From NCBI GenBank assembly GCA_036924285.1, contig JAYKYS010000001.1, forward strand, positions 33,045,501 through 33,109,500: a stretch of 64,000 bases of DNA. Direction: 5' to 3'. The notes beneath the pieces were generated by a model. The model worked only from the letters and a program-made list of their open reading frames with translations. It was not told the origin of the DNA and searched no databases. The translations under genes and the position numbers were made by a program. This stretch comes from Asterella californica. Lineage: Eukaryota; Streptophyta; Marchantiopsida; Marchantiales; Aytoniaceae. This document shows, piece by piece, positions 35,740 to 47,937 of this stretch. Positions within the stretch are counted from its first letter, which is position 1; every line of letters starts with the position of its first letter.

Positions 35740-36110
35740 ACGAAAATTCTTAAAACAGAATACCATTCTCAAACTTTTGTGAAAGTACAACTCCAATAGC
35801 AAAAGCAGAGACATTGACGTACACGTGGAACTTCTCTTCAAAGTCAGACGATTATAAAACATGAGCAATGACTAGGTTGTCTTTTAGTGTCTCAAAACGT
35901 TTATGATGTTTCTTTGTCTAGATGTATTCAACATCTTTTCCAACAACTACTTCAGAGGAGCTTTCGGTGCGGCGTAGCTATCTACAAAACGTCTAAAGTA
36001 CTCTGCGTTATCTAAGAAATCTCTCAACTACTTGAGATTCTACAGAGGTTGAAGGACATAACAACAATTACCTTGTCCTTGTCAATTCTCAAGCTCAACA
36101 TTCTTTAAGT
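35740..36110 (-). pseudogene. Ty3/gypsy RT-RNase H fossil
   Basis: On the minus strand, reading across stops, the frame gives EYFRRFVDSYA then KAPLK-LLEKDVEYI (end of the RT thumb), KKHHKRFETLKDNLVIAHVL, then FEEKFHVYVNVSAFAIGVVL (start of gypsy RNase H). Stop codons interrupt it at least four times. It represents a family distinct from A, B and C judging by wording, and is older than the other copies. Confidence 0.6.
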
Positions 36111-38098
36111 CTTGATCTAGACCTGATTTGATCGATCTCAAAACGTGAGCGAGTCATAATGTGACATCTCATAACGTCTAGGGTATTAAACGATACTCCC
36201 AACACACTTAAGGATCAAATCGCCTTTGATGTTTTTATGCGATAAGATTCTCGAACAATTGTTTAACTTGCCATTGTACACCTTATGTTAATAATTGGTA
36301 CATTCAATATGGATTTGATCTGTAATGTTTATATATGTGTTACAAAACAATTCAACTTTTATAAAATAGAACTTGCACGGTAAAACTGTATCTTCAAAAC
36401 TCGAACTTGCTTAACATCCATTCGACTTTTCTGTTTATCAAAGCACGCGTCCATCTATGAACTTATAATTTCTTTGACAAGTCGTAACAGACATGGCAAG
36501 ACTTCAAGTTTATGTATTAGATTTGAACACTCGAGAGTATGCAAAATAATACACCTTCGGTTGTAAAAACAACAAACTATCGCTTTACAATTCCTTGCAA
36601 GATTAGTTGCAACAAGACCACACGGAAGTCTAGAATGTAATCATGTATACGTCTTCAGATGTTACAACTAAGAACTAATGTTAAGCCAAATACATCTGCA
36701 AACAACATATCACCATACAGTCAAGTACTCGCAACCTGATGGCATGAAAATCTTATGTGAGTAGAATACATCCTACCGAAGATCATAATGATATCGAATC
36801 ATACTACTAATGATATGAGAGTTGATGATAAATAAAGTATGTACAACTCTTGTTAGTCCAGAGAAGAGTAAGATAAAATTCATGTGAAGTTTTCGATCAA
36901 GCATTCTATGATCTTTGAAGTAATTTTTCATGTCTGCAAGCTATATTTTTTGACATGGGCTCATTTTATGTCTGTATGAGTATACGACTTAAAAATATTT
37001 TGCAACTGATATTACTACAAAATATTAAGCTGAAATTGTCTTAGGTTACAAGAGAATGTTAGATTGAAGACCTTTCCGATAAGCTATCTTGAGAACTTAT
37101 ACATCTCTGTTGTTACAACTCTCTGAAAAATAAAGCTTTATGATTGTATCTTACCCTTCTTTTTATTATCAGCGGAAGTATATAAAAGTATATATCTTGA
37201 CTCTGACTATTGAGTTGTTGACCTTTGATTTTTATCAAAGTTCAACTCGGTGCTTTTCGTATAGTTTGTCATGCATAGTCACCCTCTACAGTACCCCGGA
37301 TTTGTAACTTCTGAAGCGCGAGAATCCAGTCTACACTTATAGGTTCTTCCCTGCTCTCTCTGTGTTTCCAGGCATTATTTACAAATGATGTCTATAAAAA
37401 ATTTTAAATAAATAAATTTGTTTATATCTACTTAGTATATATATTTTATTTAACACTTTTATAAGGAGAACACAAGTTCCCAAAAGTTCAGTTTGCATGA
37501 ATATTTTTTGTCTACTCTGTGAATCTTGACTGACTCGTTCATAACATCAAAAGCCGGTCGTGTTTGTGAATTTCAGCTTCTTAAGAATTCTAGAGGACCC
37601 GAGTGGCGGAATGCTACCAGAGTATCTCTGCAGTGGCAATTTCTTTTATTACTCCGAAGTCTACTCCTTCGTATTTTCCCCTGGAGCATAACAGTCGCAG
37701 ATAGAGAAACAAATCAGTTTCGAACACGTAATAGGACGACATCAGTGCGTCTTGGCGAGTCTTCTAGCTACATCACGTGACTCAGTATACCACCATAATA
37801 CCATAATACCACAGGACGGCTTTAAGGGTGAAAAAAACGACATCTAAACAGCCAGAGAACACTTCATCGTTTGACTTTAATCGTGCTGATTAGATCCATG
37901 GAAGTCACGTAAACCACAGAAAACGAAGTGGTCAACGAAGTGTCTTTGTCCCACACACAACAACATTATTATGCTGATGATGATGCATTAAGATCCGGGG
38001 TCCCGCTTCTTCACTTACGAAGCTTTGAGAGCACTAAGAGATCTACTCACGGAAGCAGTAAACATACAGAGCCGAGCACATAACAGAACATATCATAC
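36111..38098. other. No supported gene; 3' flank of the RecQ gene at right
   Basis: The terminal exon and 3' UTR of the minus-strand RecQ gene should lie in the right part (about 37900-38098), but I could not identify the last coding exon. An 84-codon plus-strand frame at 37526-37780 has no recognisable features. Confidence 0.4.
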
Positions 38099-41000
38099 CA
38101 TGAGTGATTCTTAGACCAATCCGAGTAAGGAAATGCTGGACTCCATACGCCGTAGAATATCCGGGCCACGGCTCTCCCTGTCAGACTGACATGCTTGTTC
38201 GATCTAATTAAGTCCTGCAATGTAGAAACATTGACTCAGATGGGGTCTCATTCTCGGGTTCGTCTACATCTTAGAAGTGATTCTACGTGATTTGAAGCCT
38301 CAATACACAAAATTCCAACTGAGCTGAGTCAGAAGGCTTGGTCACGTCGAATTACCTTGATGTCCGCCCGGAGAAAATTTCTGCATCAGGGACAAAGTCT
38401 TAGTCTTCAATCTAACTTTTAGCAAAGGTAATGCAGTCAACTAATTACGATCATTCCGGACTTACGTCACCAAGCAGGTTTAGAGGATCACCAATTTTGA
38501 TCATGATCAATCCCCTTTTATAGGTTGTGACAGAAAACACGTGTGACACTGGCTTGAATAGACACTGGGAGCTACGTAGAGACTCACAGTATTCCAAGCA
38601 TGGACGAGGTAGGGAGTTAGTTCGTACCTGCTGGGTTCGATGATGCTTGGCAACTGCTGAGAAGGGAGCGAGTCTTCATCCTCCTCAAAGTAATGCTTGA
38701 TGCTAGCTTGAAACGACGCTTGCCCAGAAGATGATGAAGTGCTCGCCTTCGGTACTTCTTCGTTTCTACTACAGACAACGGAAAGTGCTGCTGTGTACAT
38801 GGAATCAACCTTTCTCACCTGTAGATCGAGCACGAAGTGAATCGTGGTTCATGATAAAATTATTAAACTGAACACAATATCTTCACCTCAACTGAAAGAT
38901 TCGAAACTTAGTCCATGACTACGCAAAGAGAACTCCCGAGAAAATGAGGATCCGTAAGAAGACCAACACAAACTAACATTTTACCTTGCTAGTTTCGACC
39001 TCGTTCAGGCGTTTAGTCATGGCGGAAGTAAGGAGGCAAATATCTTCAGGAAATCTTGAGACTGTGAAGCAGAACGCAGGGTCACCATAATCACACGCGA
39101 TTTCTCCGGCAAGCTGCAGAATGTCCAATTATAAGCACGCTACATCCGCACCGAGGTTTGACTAGCTGGGTGCAATACTCTTTTAACAAAAACCGTAAGC
39201 TAGCACTTGGTAAGAGTAGTTCTGCTGCTTAGGAGTCTTGTCGGAATCCATATTCTTCGAAGCTTCTGAGTCCATGAGCCACATGGCCGGTAACTGCAGA
39301 TGTTAAATACAACTTCCACATTATAAAGGAGTATTCAGCTTCTTTTTGTATCATTACTAAAAGAAAATTCGCCTCATTAAAAGTTTTCTTAGGTCACCTG
39401 AAGTCGACGAAGCTCGCACTGCATATCAAACATCGATAGTTTTAGATGAACTGCCAGGGACAGCATGCCGAAAACGTATCTTCCTTGCCTCTCCTGACTC
39501 CTGTTGTTTAAGTATACAAGCATTCAGTTTGGTGACGAAAGCGACCTGTCCTTTAGCAACATGCAAATGAATCCACCGAGAAAGATGCCATAAAAGTGCA
39601 TCTGTCCGGCAAAACAAGTCCTCTCCACTGAACCCAAGGTCCTCGGCAGGAAAAACATGTTTCAGGCGTCATGAATTATCTGAATTGGAGTCAATGAGGC
39701 TAACAACACATGAGGAACCTTAAATCAGGGTAGATCTTTTTACACTTACTTCTTAAGGATCGCAGCGACTAGACTGCTAGTTTCCGCTAGTGACGCTGGC
39801 GAGCTTCGGTAGAAGCTCAAACTGCATGTTACATTCAACTTCGACACACATTTCACGTACTGTACATCTCCGACTTCTAGATAAGACAGAATTGTCTCAA
39901 GGACCTGCCAACAGGAGACGTGAGTCTTTAAGCAGCTGAAGTAAGAGACAATGACGACTTGAGAGTTACAGTCGCCAAGTTACTGTGATACTTGTCTATT
40001 TCCACGAGTACCGAAGGAAACTGGTACAAATGACAGATGCAGGAAACGTGTCAGGAACCTTCACTACTGCAATCTGCGCACTGAAGACCCCCTTGCCATA
40101 TTCAATATGACGATGTTTACCGCCATTATGCGAATATTCAGAAATCGTACCTCCTCTTTCATGTCGAACTCCTTCACGGCTGTCTCGACTACAATAGAAG
40201 ATGGATTAACCAATTCTGAAGATTCCTGTTTACCATGAAATATTCGAGCCAAAACCTTGCCGACGGCATATTCATCCACTCCTTCACTGCGGGATGGTCG
40301 AATCAAATGTGAGTTTTAACTGTCCCAGAAAATTTGCAATGAAGCCATCTATATTGAAAGAATGTACGATCAAACACGCAACGTACAGACCGAAGCTCGG
40401 AGCATAGTAAGAACGTACATCGCCCATAAGCGTTTTACTTTCGGAAAGTTTGAGAAGAAGGGCTCTTGTAGTACAGAGCGCGTGCAACCATACATGCACG
40501 CAGTTATTACAGACCACGTGATACAGACCTGTGTGCAAGACTCCGGAGCTTCAAGTAGTCGTTATCATCTAGAAAGAGGTGGCAAAAGGCAGGTTTCCCG
40601 TCACGACCAGCACGGCCTGTCTCCTGCATTGTAAGAGCCAGATTATGGATTTGTTATCACCAAGCATGATTATCTCATTTACAACCGATGCAGCGCAGCC
40701 TCAGCGTCAGTCTTCTGATCCTGTGTTTCTGAGACAATCGCTATTTCATACTACAGATGTATACCATTACTCCAATCAGATTTTAGGATGCAAAGTTACT
40801 TAGAAGGAAGGCTGCAACAACTCAGTCAAAAGTGTAATCAGCACATTTCCCTAGGGAAGGATAGTCTGAGAACTATTTTACCTGGACGTAATGTTCAAAA
40901 CTGCGGGGCATGTTGTAGTGAATGACCTGTACCATTGTTTTCACGTCAAATGATCAGAGCATACACGATGCAATCAGAAGGAACAGGATACCTGCGACTT

Positions 41001-44000
41001 GCCCGCCTAGTCTAACTACTGCAAATTGTTAGAGCTCTGTGCCTCACCGCTCTAACGTCACTTTTATCAAGGCCCATCCCGAAAGCAACGGTCGCCACTA
41101 CCTGCAGAGCCAGTCAGTGAACTATCAGTGAGTTCATCTGTGCAGCAAGGAGCATAGAAGCTGTGCTGGTCTAGTGTCATGATTCCTGTGCTATAGGCCT
41201 TCCGAGTGTAAAACCACAACTGCAAAGACTTACCACTCTCAACTTGTTGCTGCAGAAGTGGTCCAAGATGCGGCTGCGTTCCTGGCTTGTCTTCTTCGCA
41301 TGATAGCTCTGGGGGACGACGCAATAGGCTAATAAGAGGCAATGACAACGCGGTAATGAAACCACAACATAAAAGAAAAAGACAAGAATGCACCTTTGAT
41401 TGAATTCCGCTTTGTTGCAAGAAGTCACAAATGTTGTCGGCTTCCACCTGTTCAATGTCCGCGGTTTCGACTATGGTCATGACTCACAAGCTTCCATACA
41501 GCATTCTATGGTTTACTGAGCACAATGAAAATGTAGGAGAGGTTACTTGGGAGAGTTCGCATCAACTGCTGTTGCCAGATGTTTGGCGTAGGAGCCGGCA
41601 GATAATTGTGGTAGGCTTTCAAGATTCGGAGAATTTTGAACCAACAGATTCATCTTTTAATCGAAGCAAGCAAAGTGCCAAGAATTTCTACGAATGTTTC
41701 AGGGGCACAAGTACAAAGAGACCTAGTATAGTTGTGTTTCGGAAATTGCCAGGGTTTTGGACTTGTACCTGAAATGTGCAGTAGATGATAATACTTCGAG
41801 CTTCAGAATACGGACTTTCTTGCAGCATCTTGAGGAGAGCCCTCAGCCTGAGGGAATAAGTGCAAGACCACATGAGGTTCATGATTTATGGTAATGATGA
41901 GCTATCTACTTATCTTCTAACATTCTGACACTAAAAGGCCCAGGAATGAGGCGTTCTCATTATCCTCTAAGCAATTCATAGGAGGTTGTCCAACTCATAT
42001 GCGAGAACTGACTTAAACCTTAACAATGCATGTTAGAGAACTGGCTTGGATATACTAGCCTGTTCGGTTCCTTGGAGACTGTGAGTACCAGGTTATCTCG
42101 CACGTGTGAAGTTTGAACTAAACCCGTATGCGGTATGTGTAAAGCTTCCATTATTGAGAGTTCTGCCCTCTTAGTGGCCGTAGCAGTCATTGCAATAATA
42201 CAAGGAACTTTCATTTGCTGAAGGAGAACATTTCCCAGTCTAAAATACGACGGTCGGAAGTTATGAGACCTGCAAGAACCAGAATAGATCAGTCACTGAA
42301 GATGCAACTATGATTGCAGCTACGATTTAGCTGCAATCATGGTCTCATCAGATTACACCAATCCGATATTAAAGAAACAGCTCAAGAAATCGCGTATAAT
42401 AAACGCCATATCCCTAGGTACTCTACTAACTTGGAAACCAAGGAGTACTGCCTGCATATACTACAAAGCTGCACAAGCTATAAGATTAGTGCTAGCTCAG
42501 ATGTGAACTGACCATTCAGATAAACAATGTGCTTCATCGATGACTGCTAGATTTATCTTCGGTATTTCAGCAAGTACGCGTTGAAAGCTTTCCCCACAAA
42601 GTCGTTCAGGGGATATAAAAAGAACCTGCAACCGAATCATACCAAAAGAGCGTTTTAGTGTTATAGACCTGCAAACTTAACGAATTTACGGTTCGGTCAG
42701 GTCTTTGAGAAAGCTGGAGCAAGACAAACCGCTTCATGTATCGAACATATAGCCAATCATATACACGCTGCAGACAGAGCTCAAAGGCATTCAGTAGCAT
42801 GGTTGACAAACATCCCTCGGCGACGCACCTTGATTAGACCTGCTCGAAGACGAGAAATTGTGCTGCTGCTTTCCTGAGGTGTCTGGCATAGATGAGGGTA
42901 ATTAAGTCATCAGAAAGATACTTACCAACTTAAGCTGGAATCTTAGCAAAAGCGATTATCAACATATGCTTCAGTTCTGTTCCTCTATGCGAAATGCATT
43001 GATCAGTTCCAGAGAGAAAATTATGCAACAAAACTGGCCCTTACCTGAGCACTGCTCATTAGTGCTCCTGATAATGATGGTGGAAGGTGACGAAGCTGAT
43101 CAGTCATAAGTGCTATCAAAGGACTGATTACCAAAGTAACGCCAGGCATAATAAGTGCGGGGAGCTGAAGAATCCGAAGCACAAACACAGAATTAGTCTC
43201 TCGCACAAAAGTAGGAAATGAAGAACGTATTTGTTGAAGTGTTTTACAGATTTCCAAAAGAATCAACTATATGTGGGAACTACGGTACGCTTGGAGATGA
43301 GCTGGCACTGAGGATGAGAAGTTCATATGGCTGTAAATCAGATCAAAGCCGAAATGACCAAACTAGCACACGGCATTGTCATAAAAGATACCTGTTGACT
43401 CCAGTCAAACACGCCGACTACATACAATTCGTAGGAAGGTTACATACACCGACCTTCCAGAACAGATGATTTTAGAGGAACCAACCTGGTAACACAAAGA
43501 TTTTCCTGCGCCAGTGGGGAGCATGACCATGGTGAACTGCAGAGCTAGGATGCGGTTGGCTGCTTCGAGTTGACCTGCTCGGAAGGCCTTAAACCCGAAT
43601 GCCAACTCTAGAACTTCCAACATATTATTGTTCGAAGGATCCTGCCGCACTCTCTCCAACGCCTCGGATAGACCATGAGCCAGATAAGCCTTCGACTCTT
43701 CTGTACAGTCAGGCACAGAAACACGAGATGCCGCTGCTTCAGCCAGAGTGTCCCTTTCCATCACGGTAGAGTTGGACCTATTAAATCTTGAAACTTTCTT
43801 AGATGGACCGTTGGCGTCAACTTCGTCTGCATGTAAGAGATCATGCTCCAATACATCATCAGCCTCCTCAAATGCAGGTCTCCGATACTTCTTCGCCCGA
43901 AACCCTCTTCGGCCATAAGCTCCAGGCTTTTTGAAGCGCGTTTTATTGCCAAACTTGCGCCTGCCTCCACTCCTTCCGTTGATGTTCAGTTTCACAAAAT

Positions 44001-46047
44001 TGTCCCTTTCACATGGCTTTAGAGCCTGAGTATGAATAATACCTCGCGCTGAGCTCCTGCGGATGGTGGTATCTTTATTCTGAGTCACGGACTGTCTTTT
44101 AAGCGCCTTAGGCTTCGACCATGACTGCTCCTCAGGTTGCTTCTCTATTTTAATTCTTTTGTTGCGCGATTCAGGAGCAAGGGAGCCGCTGCCATCTCCG
44201 GCTGCGGCTACAGACAGTGAGATCAGAGGATCTACATTCCCTGGACAAGAAGTATCTTCATTCCCGTCATCCTGCGGGATGACGGGCAATTCCATATCTT
44301 GTGGAGTCCTTCTCTTAACTCTCTTGCTTGTACGTACTGACCCGGCAACCTCAACGTCACCTTCTGGGAGTAGGTCCGAGGTGCTCTGAATCTTCTCTGT
44401 ACTAGATGGAACGTTCTCATCAGCCCTGACTGGACAATGTCCAGTTTTGCTTCTCCACCTGGGCGACACTACCACAGAGGCGCTGACTAATTTACCACCT
44501 GTTATACTTATGGGAGCCACAGAATCAAGAGACGGCTCAACAAGGTCTGCCTTGCGGTAAGATTCCGCTCTTCCTGCTCCATTTGATGCCGTATCATCCG
44601 CTGTGTCCACTAACTGGGGCTCGACTGTGGCCTTCTCAGTTTTCCCCTGCTCGTAGCTCTTCCCATCCACTCTCACTGTAAGGGGGCGATCTGCAACTTC
44701 AGAGCTTAAGGCTAAAGTGAGGCGAGAAATCAGGGTTGATTTGTTTCCAGCTGACAGAAGTCCCCGTTTAACCAGCATCTGTTTCAGAATCACGACAGTA
44801 TAGATGGAGAAGCTTGAATATCCTGTTTAGACGGTACACGGCCATTCTGTTGCTGAAATTTTCGTTTCCATAGCTTCAGATCATTCTTCAACCGCTGAAG
44901 CTTAGACTCCGAAGACACCACTTCAGTGTAAGTACAACTGAAGAAGGATAGCATCAACCGCATCTCACATCTCAGGAAACGCTCAACAACTGCTCCATTT
45001 GGAATCGATCTCCACGTGCATATTTTTGTCGCGCTATTCACCGCTTCAACCTGCAGAGATTTCCTTTCACAGCAGGCATGAATGAGGGCCTACAATTCCC
45101 GCGCAATTCAAATCAAATGACCGAGACTCTAGAACAGTCGTCGATTCAAATAACCGAGTAACCCTCTCGAATTCCAGAGTCTGGAAAACTCGTCAAATAT
45201 GCCTCTCCCATCTTCCACATTCTGCACACATTTCTGCTCTGGTTCATTCACCGGACGGGAAACAGGATCGAGCCTCGACTACCATGAACGCCCATTTCCC
45301 GCCAAATTCTTTTCGAACGCCTATGGGGCACAAATTGTTCCAGTTTGAAACCAACGACTACCTTCTGCTTGGCTCCCTCCACGAGCGCTGAGTGACCTGG
45401 TCCCGGCAAAATCTAACGATCTGGGGCTTTGGTGATGAATGACATGCTACTGGACTAATATGGGAACAATTGTCGAACGCTGCATGAATCTCCCCAGTGC
45501 CCTCATTGCTTTGCTGGATACCTAAGGAATGTGCCAACGTAACTGAATTTGCTGCAGCTGATTCCTCTGATGTCCTGCTGTCAACTTTGAATGTAGCTTC
45601 ACTCAGGACTTCGCCTGACCTCTGGCACTCCTTCCTTGTCAGACTGGAACCCAATATGCTAGCAGAAAACCCGGCCGGAAGTGGATCGTGCTCTCGGTAC
45701 AAGTCTTGTTCATCGAATTGCATTCCAGGACGACGTCGTTTGATGACAAACCACTGTTCTTGAGGAAACTCAAACACGGGCCGAGTGTTCCCATTTGTTG
45801 GATAGGACTCGGCTTGACGAACCAACAGCACCAGTCGGGGTGAACTTCTTAGGGGCATCGGTTTCTGGAGCTTTCCTCTTGCAGCTGTTCTCTCACGATC
45901 TCCCCTGCTCACTCCACTCAATTCCGTCAGAAAAATTGATCCCCACTCAGCCTCCAAGCTTCTCCGCGTCTTCTCTCCCCAAACCCTAATTCTGCTCCTC
46001 TCTCCCCAAACCCTAATTCTGCTCCTTTCTCCTCCTTCCGCTTCCAC
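38099..46047 (-). CDS. RECQL5: RECQL5/RECQL4-like ATP-dependent DNA helicase, ~20 exons
   Basis: A 3'-to-5' RecQ helicase for nuclear DNA repair and replication; plant RECQL5 looks like the RECQL4 counterpart. Exons in transcript order: 46047-45397 (tentative), 45050-44799, about 44815-43486, 43164-43045, 42873-42829, 42625-42513, 42269-42060, 41847-41769, 41447-41394, 41308-41234, 41101-41048, 40926-40882, 40623-40529, 40286-40151, 39904-39750, 39622-39561, 39450-39398, 39293-39207, 39113-38985, 38818-38628, 38380-38356, 38214-38099. Visible motifs: Sld2-like (44891-44799); SAP (KQMLVKRGLLSAGNKSTLIS); KRVKRR; NFVKLN; motif 0 (FKAFRAGQLEA); Walker A (LPTGAGKS, 43521-43498); DEAHCLSEW; AMTATAT; FGMGLDKSDVRA; GRAGRDGKPAF; a C-terminal region. 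All helicase exons join in phase. The intron starting at 42059 appears to use GC. The Sld2 and SAP frames disagree near 44800. The final exon is unresolved. Confidence 0.88.
45972..46025 (-). repeat. 27-bp direct duplication carrying telo-box motifs
   Basis: CTCCCCAAACCCTAATTCTG occurs twice, 27 bp apart (AAACCCTAA at 45981 and 46008). It lies at the 5' end of the RecQ transcript. Telo-boxes are common near plant replication and translation gene starts. If the first ATG at 46047 is used it encodes RIRVWGERS twice; otherwise it is 5' UTR. Confidence 0.7.
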
Positions 46048-46384
46048 TCACTCCGAAAACTCCTCTGCCAAACTGTTTGAAAGGTCCCCCGATCTTCAGC
46101 CGCCACAGTATTTAACCTAAAGTTTTAAGGCCCCATCTTAAGCTGCCCCTTGCTGTCCTTATAAGCGCAGTCACTTATCAGAAGCAGGGCCCTAGCTTAA
46201 ACTGCCCCCCCTCTGTCCTTATACGTACAGAGCATTATTTACAAAGTTGACCCCTTTTTAATACAAGTTTCACAGTTGTCTCCACAAACTCTACCCCTTC
46301 ACTAATAAAGATTCACATAACCTCATTCTCCATCACAAGCCTACTCGATGATTATTTAACTAATTAGCAAAAGTTACATGTGCC
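46048..46384. other. Upstream region of the RecQ gene with repeat-like phrases
   Basis: Contains two CTTA-A-CTGCCCC phrases followed by TGTCCTTATA (46137 and 46195). These resemble the CAGCTTAAGGG part of family B LTRs. No gene seen. Confidence 0.4.
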
Positions 46385-46725
46385 CTTGATGCCATCCTGA
46401 ATATACTACAAGCCATCCAATGTAGGCCGAAGTCCCAATACTTATGAGGCTGCCCCATAGGGCTTACAGCCCCCCCATATGCGCACCAGGTATCTCCCAT
46501 AGTATATTCAGGATGGCATGCGGAGGCTTAGGCCAGGAAGCTCACGATTAAAAGAGATACCGATCTCCCGCCCCTAGGTATACATGACATGGCTGCATAC
46601 CCAACATAGACTCCCATCCGGGAGGCCAACATGCCAGAATAGGAACCAGAGGCCAGGAGGGATTGATCCTGAGACCACTTCCCTCCTAGGCAGGCGCCCT
46701 ATCACTAGGATGGCCTTTGGTTCCG
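46385..46725 (-). mobile_element. tRNA-headed SINE-like element
   Basis: On the minus strand from about 46722 the sequence reads GGCCATCCTAGTGATAGGGC, GCCTGCCT, a short insert, then GGATCAATCCC (box B-like), CTCCTGGCC. Box A is shortened (TAGTGATAGGG), but GGCCA and TGGCC can pair as an acceptor stem, as in a tRNA head. A non-tRNA body follows to the left and ends near a 19-bp perfect inverted repeat (46390-46408 and 46500-46518). No protein is encoded. I could not identify a target duplication or tail. Confidence 0.4.
46390..46518. repeat. 19-bp perfect inverted repeat, 91-base loop
   Basis: TGCCATCCTGAATATACTA at 46390-46408 and its exact complement at 46500-46518. The loop is GC-rich with a CCCC run near 46470. 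It forms the tail half of the SINE-like unit or a separate small fold-back element. Confidence 0.85.
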
Positions 46726-47090
46726 TTCTAAAAGCATTTAAAACTTGTACATATGCTTTTACTGTAGAAATCTTCCTGCAAAGTCTTTACTAGCCTTTTC
46801 TGTGCAAACTTCTCTATACAACTCCGTTTTTAATGAACAAGGAGTCAAAACTATAGTATTTGTGAACACCTACACATTCACGCTATCAGATTCTGAGTTC
46901 AAGTCACGAGCAAGAATCGACAGATTTTTCCTCTTTTGTACATTTCTCAATTTAAAACCCGTACTAACTATAGCTTAAAACACTTTTTGTCAAAACTGGA
47001 AGCATGAGGTCTCTCTCCTCGTCGAGCTCTGCATTCTGATGCCTTTTGACCTCTTTCAAGGTGATATTTCAGTCTAAGCTAGGGGCAGCT
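46726..47090. other. No gene seen
   Basis: Short plus-strand frames (46745-46978) lack recognisable features. Confidence 0.35.
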
Positions 47091-47937
47091 TGTCAAGCAT
47101 GGCCCCAGCTTAGCTCCTGCCCAGCTTGTTAAGCTGCAGGGCAGCTTCCTTTACACAATATAGAAAAAACATCTCTTTGCAATACTTGTCACTGTACATA
47201 CCTATGTACAATACGACAACGTTTGTTGTCTTCCTCCCCAAACTATTACAAGCAGGGATGGCTTGTTAGTAAGGATCCGGACTAGAAGCTTGTTAGAGTC
47301 TTAATTTATCATTTCCATCTAGTTTCTCTCTCGTTTGGATTTTCCCTTCTTCCCCATCTTCCTCATCTTCTTATCTTCTTCTAGTGAGCTTCCTAGACTT
47401 CTATTGAACTTTCGTGAAGGTGAATGTCGTTGTAGTGCTACAGGAAGACCGTTTTCGTAGGTAAAAGCCTGGGAAGGCTACAGGGGGTATACACCATGTG
47501 ATTAATCTAACCCATTGGGACTTGGAAGAGCAATGTGTGACAGACGTTGCTAGTTCGACTTCTACGAAGCAGGAGCAGTCTTCTGGAGTGTGAGAAGTCG
47601 AGTTGAACCTCCAGAAACCGACAATTGCTTCAGGAAGACGGTACTGAGAAGACCGGAAGAAGTGATATGGAAGCAGGAAGCGTCTTCTCGAGCTTCTCTG
47701 TAGATAGTTGTGTGATATTTTAGTTAGTAGTTGTTTGTTTAGGTCTAGGGCACCTTTTGAAGGGTCTGAAAGCTGTGTGGTTTTGTGAGAAGACGGGATT
47801 TCTAGGCAAAATCCGTGTGTTTGTGTGTTTGAACAGATCTTAGAACTTAGAGCTGCGATACTTGTGCAAATCCTCTGTGGGAACGATATCTTGTATACTA
47901 AATTAGCAAAAGGAGTAATCTTGCGACACTACTGTGA
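47091..47937 (+). repeat. Solo LTR, family C (plus)
   Basis: About 847 bp, starting TGTCAAGC. It is homologous to 27637-28701 in inverted orientation, most clearly over its right 700 bp (GGATCCGGACTAGAAGC, GAAGACCGTTTTCGTAGG, CTGTGGGAACGATATC). Its right edge joins a family A pol fragment at GTGAGGCATAG (matching 55716 onward). Confidence 0.6.

Noticed and set aside
37526..37780. 84-codon plus-strand frame as a gene downstream of RecQ
   Set aside because: No homology, no splice or promoter evidence; composition like surrounding non-coding DNA.
42304..42345. Perfect fold-back ATGATTGCAGCT/AGCTGCAATCAT near 42309 as an inserted element
   Set aside because: Very short, inside an intron of the RecQ gene, without flanking duplications.
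45981..46016. Interstitial telomere tract
   Set aside because: Only two AAACCCTAA words spaced 27 bp apart, part of a short duplication, not a tandem telomere run.
46640..46722. Functional tRNA gene on the minus strand
   Set aside because: Box A is shortened and the anticodon arm does not fold cleanly; the sequence continues into a SINE-like body.
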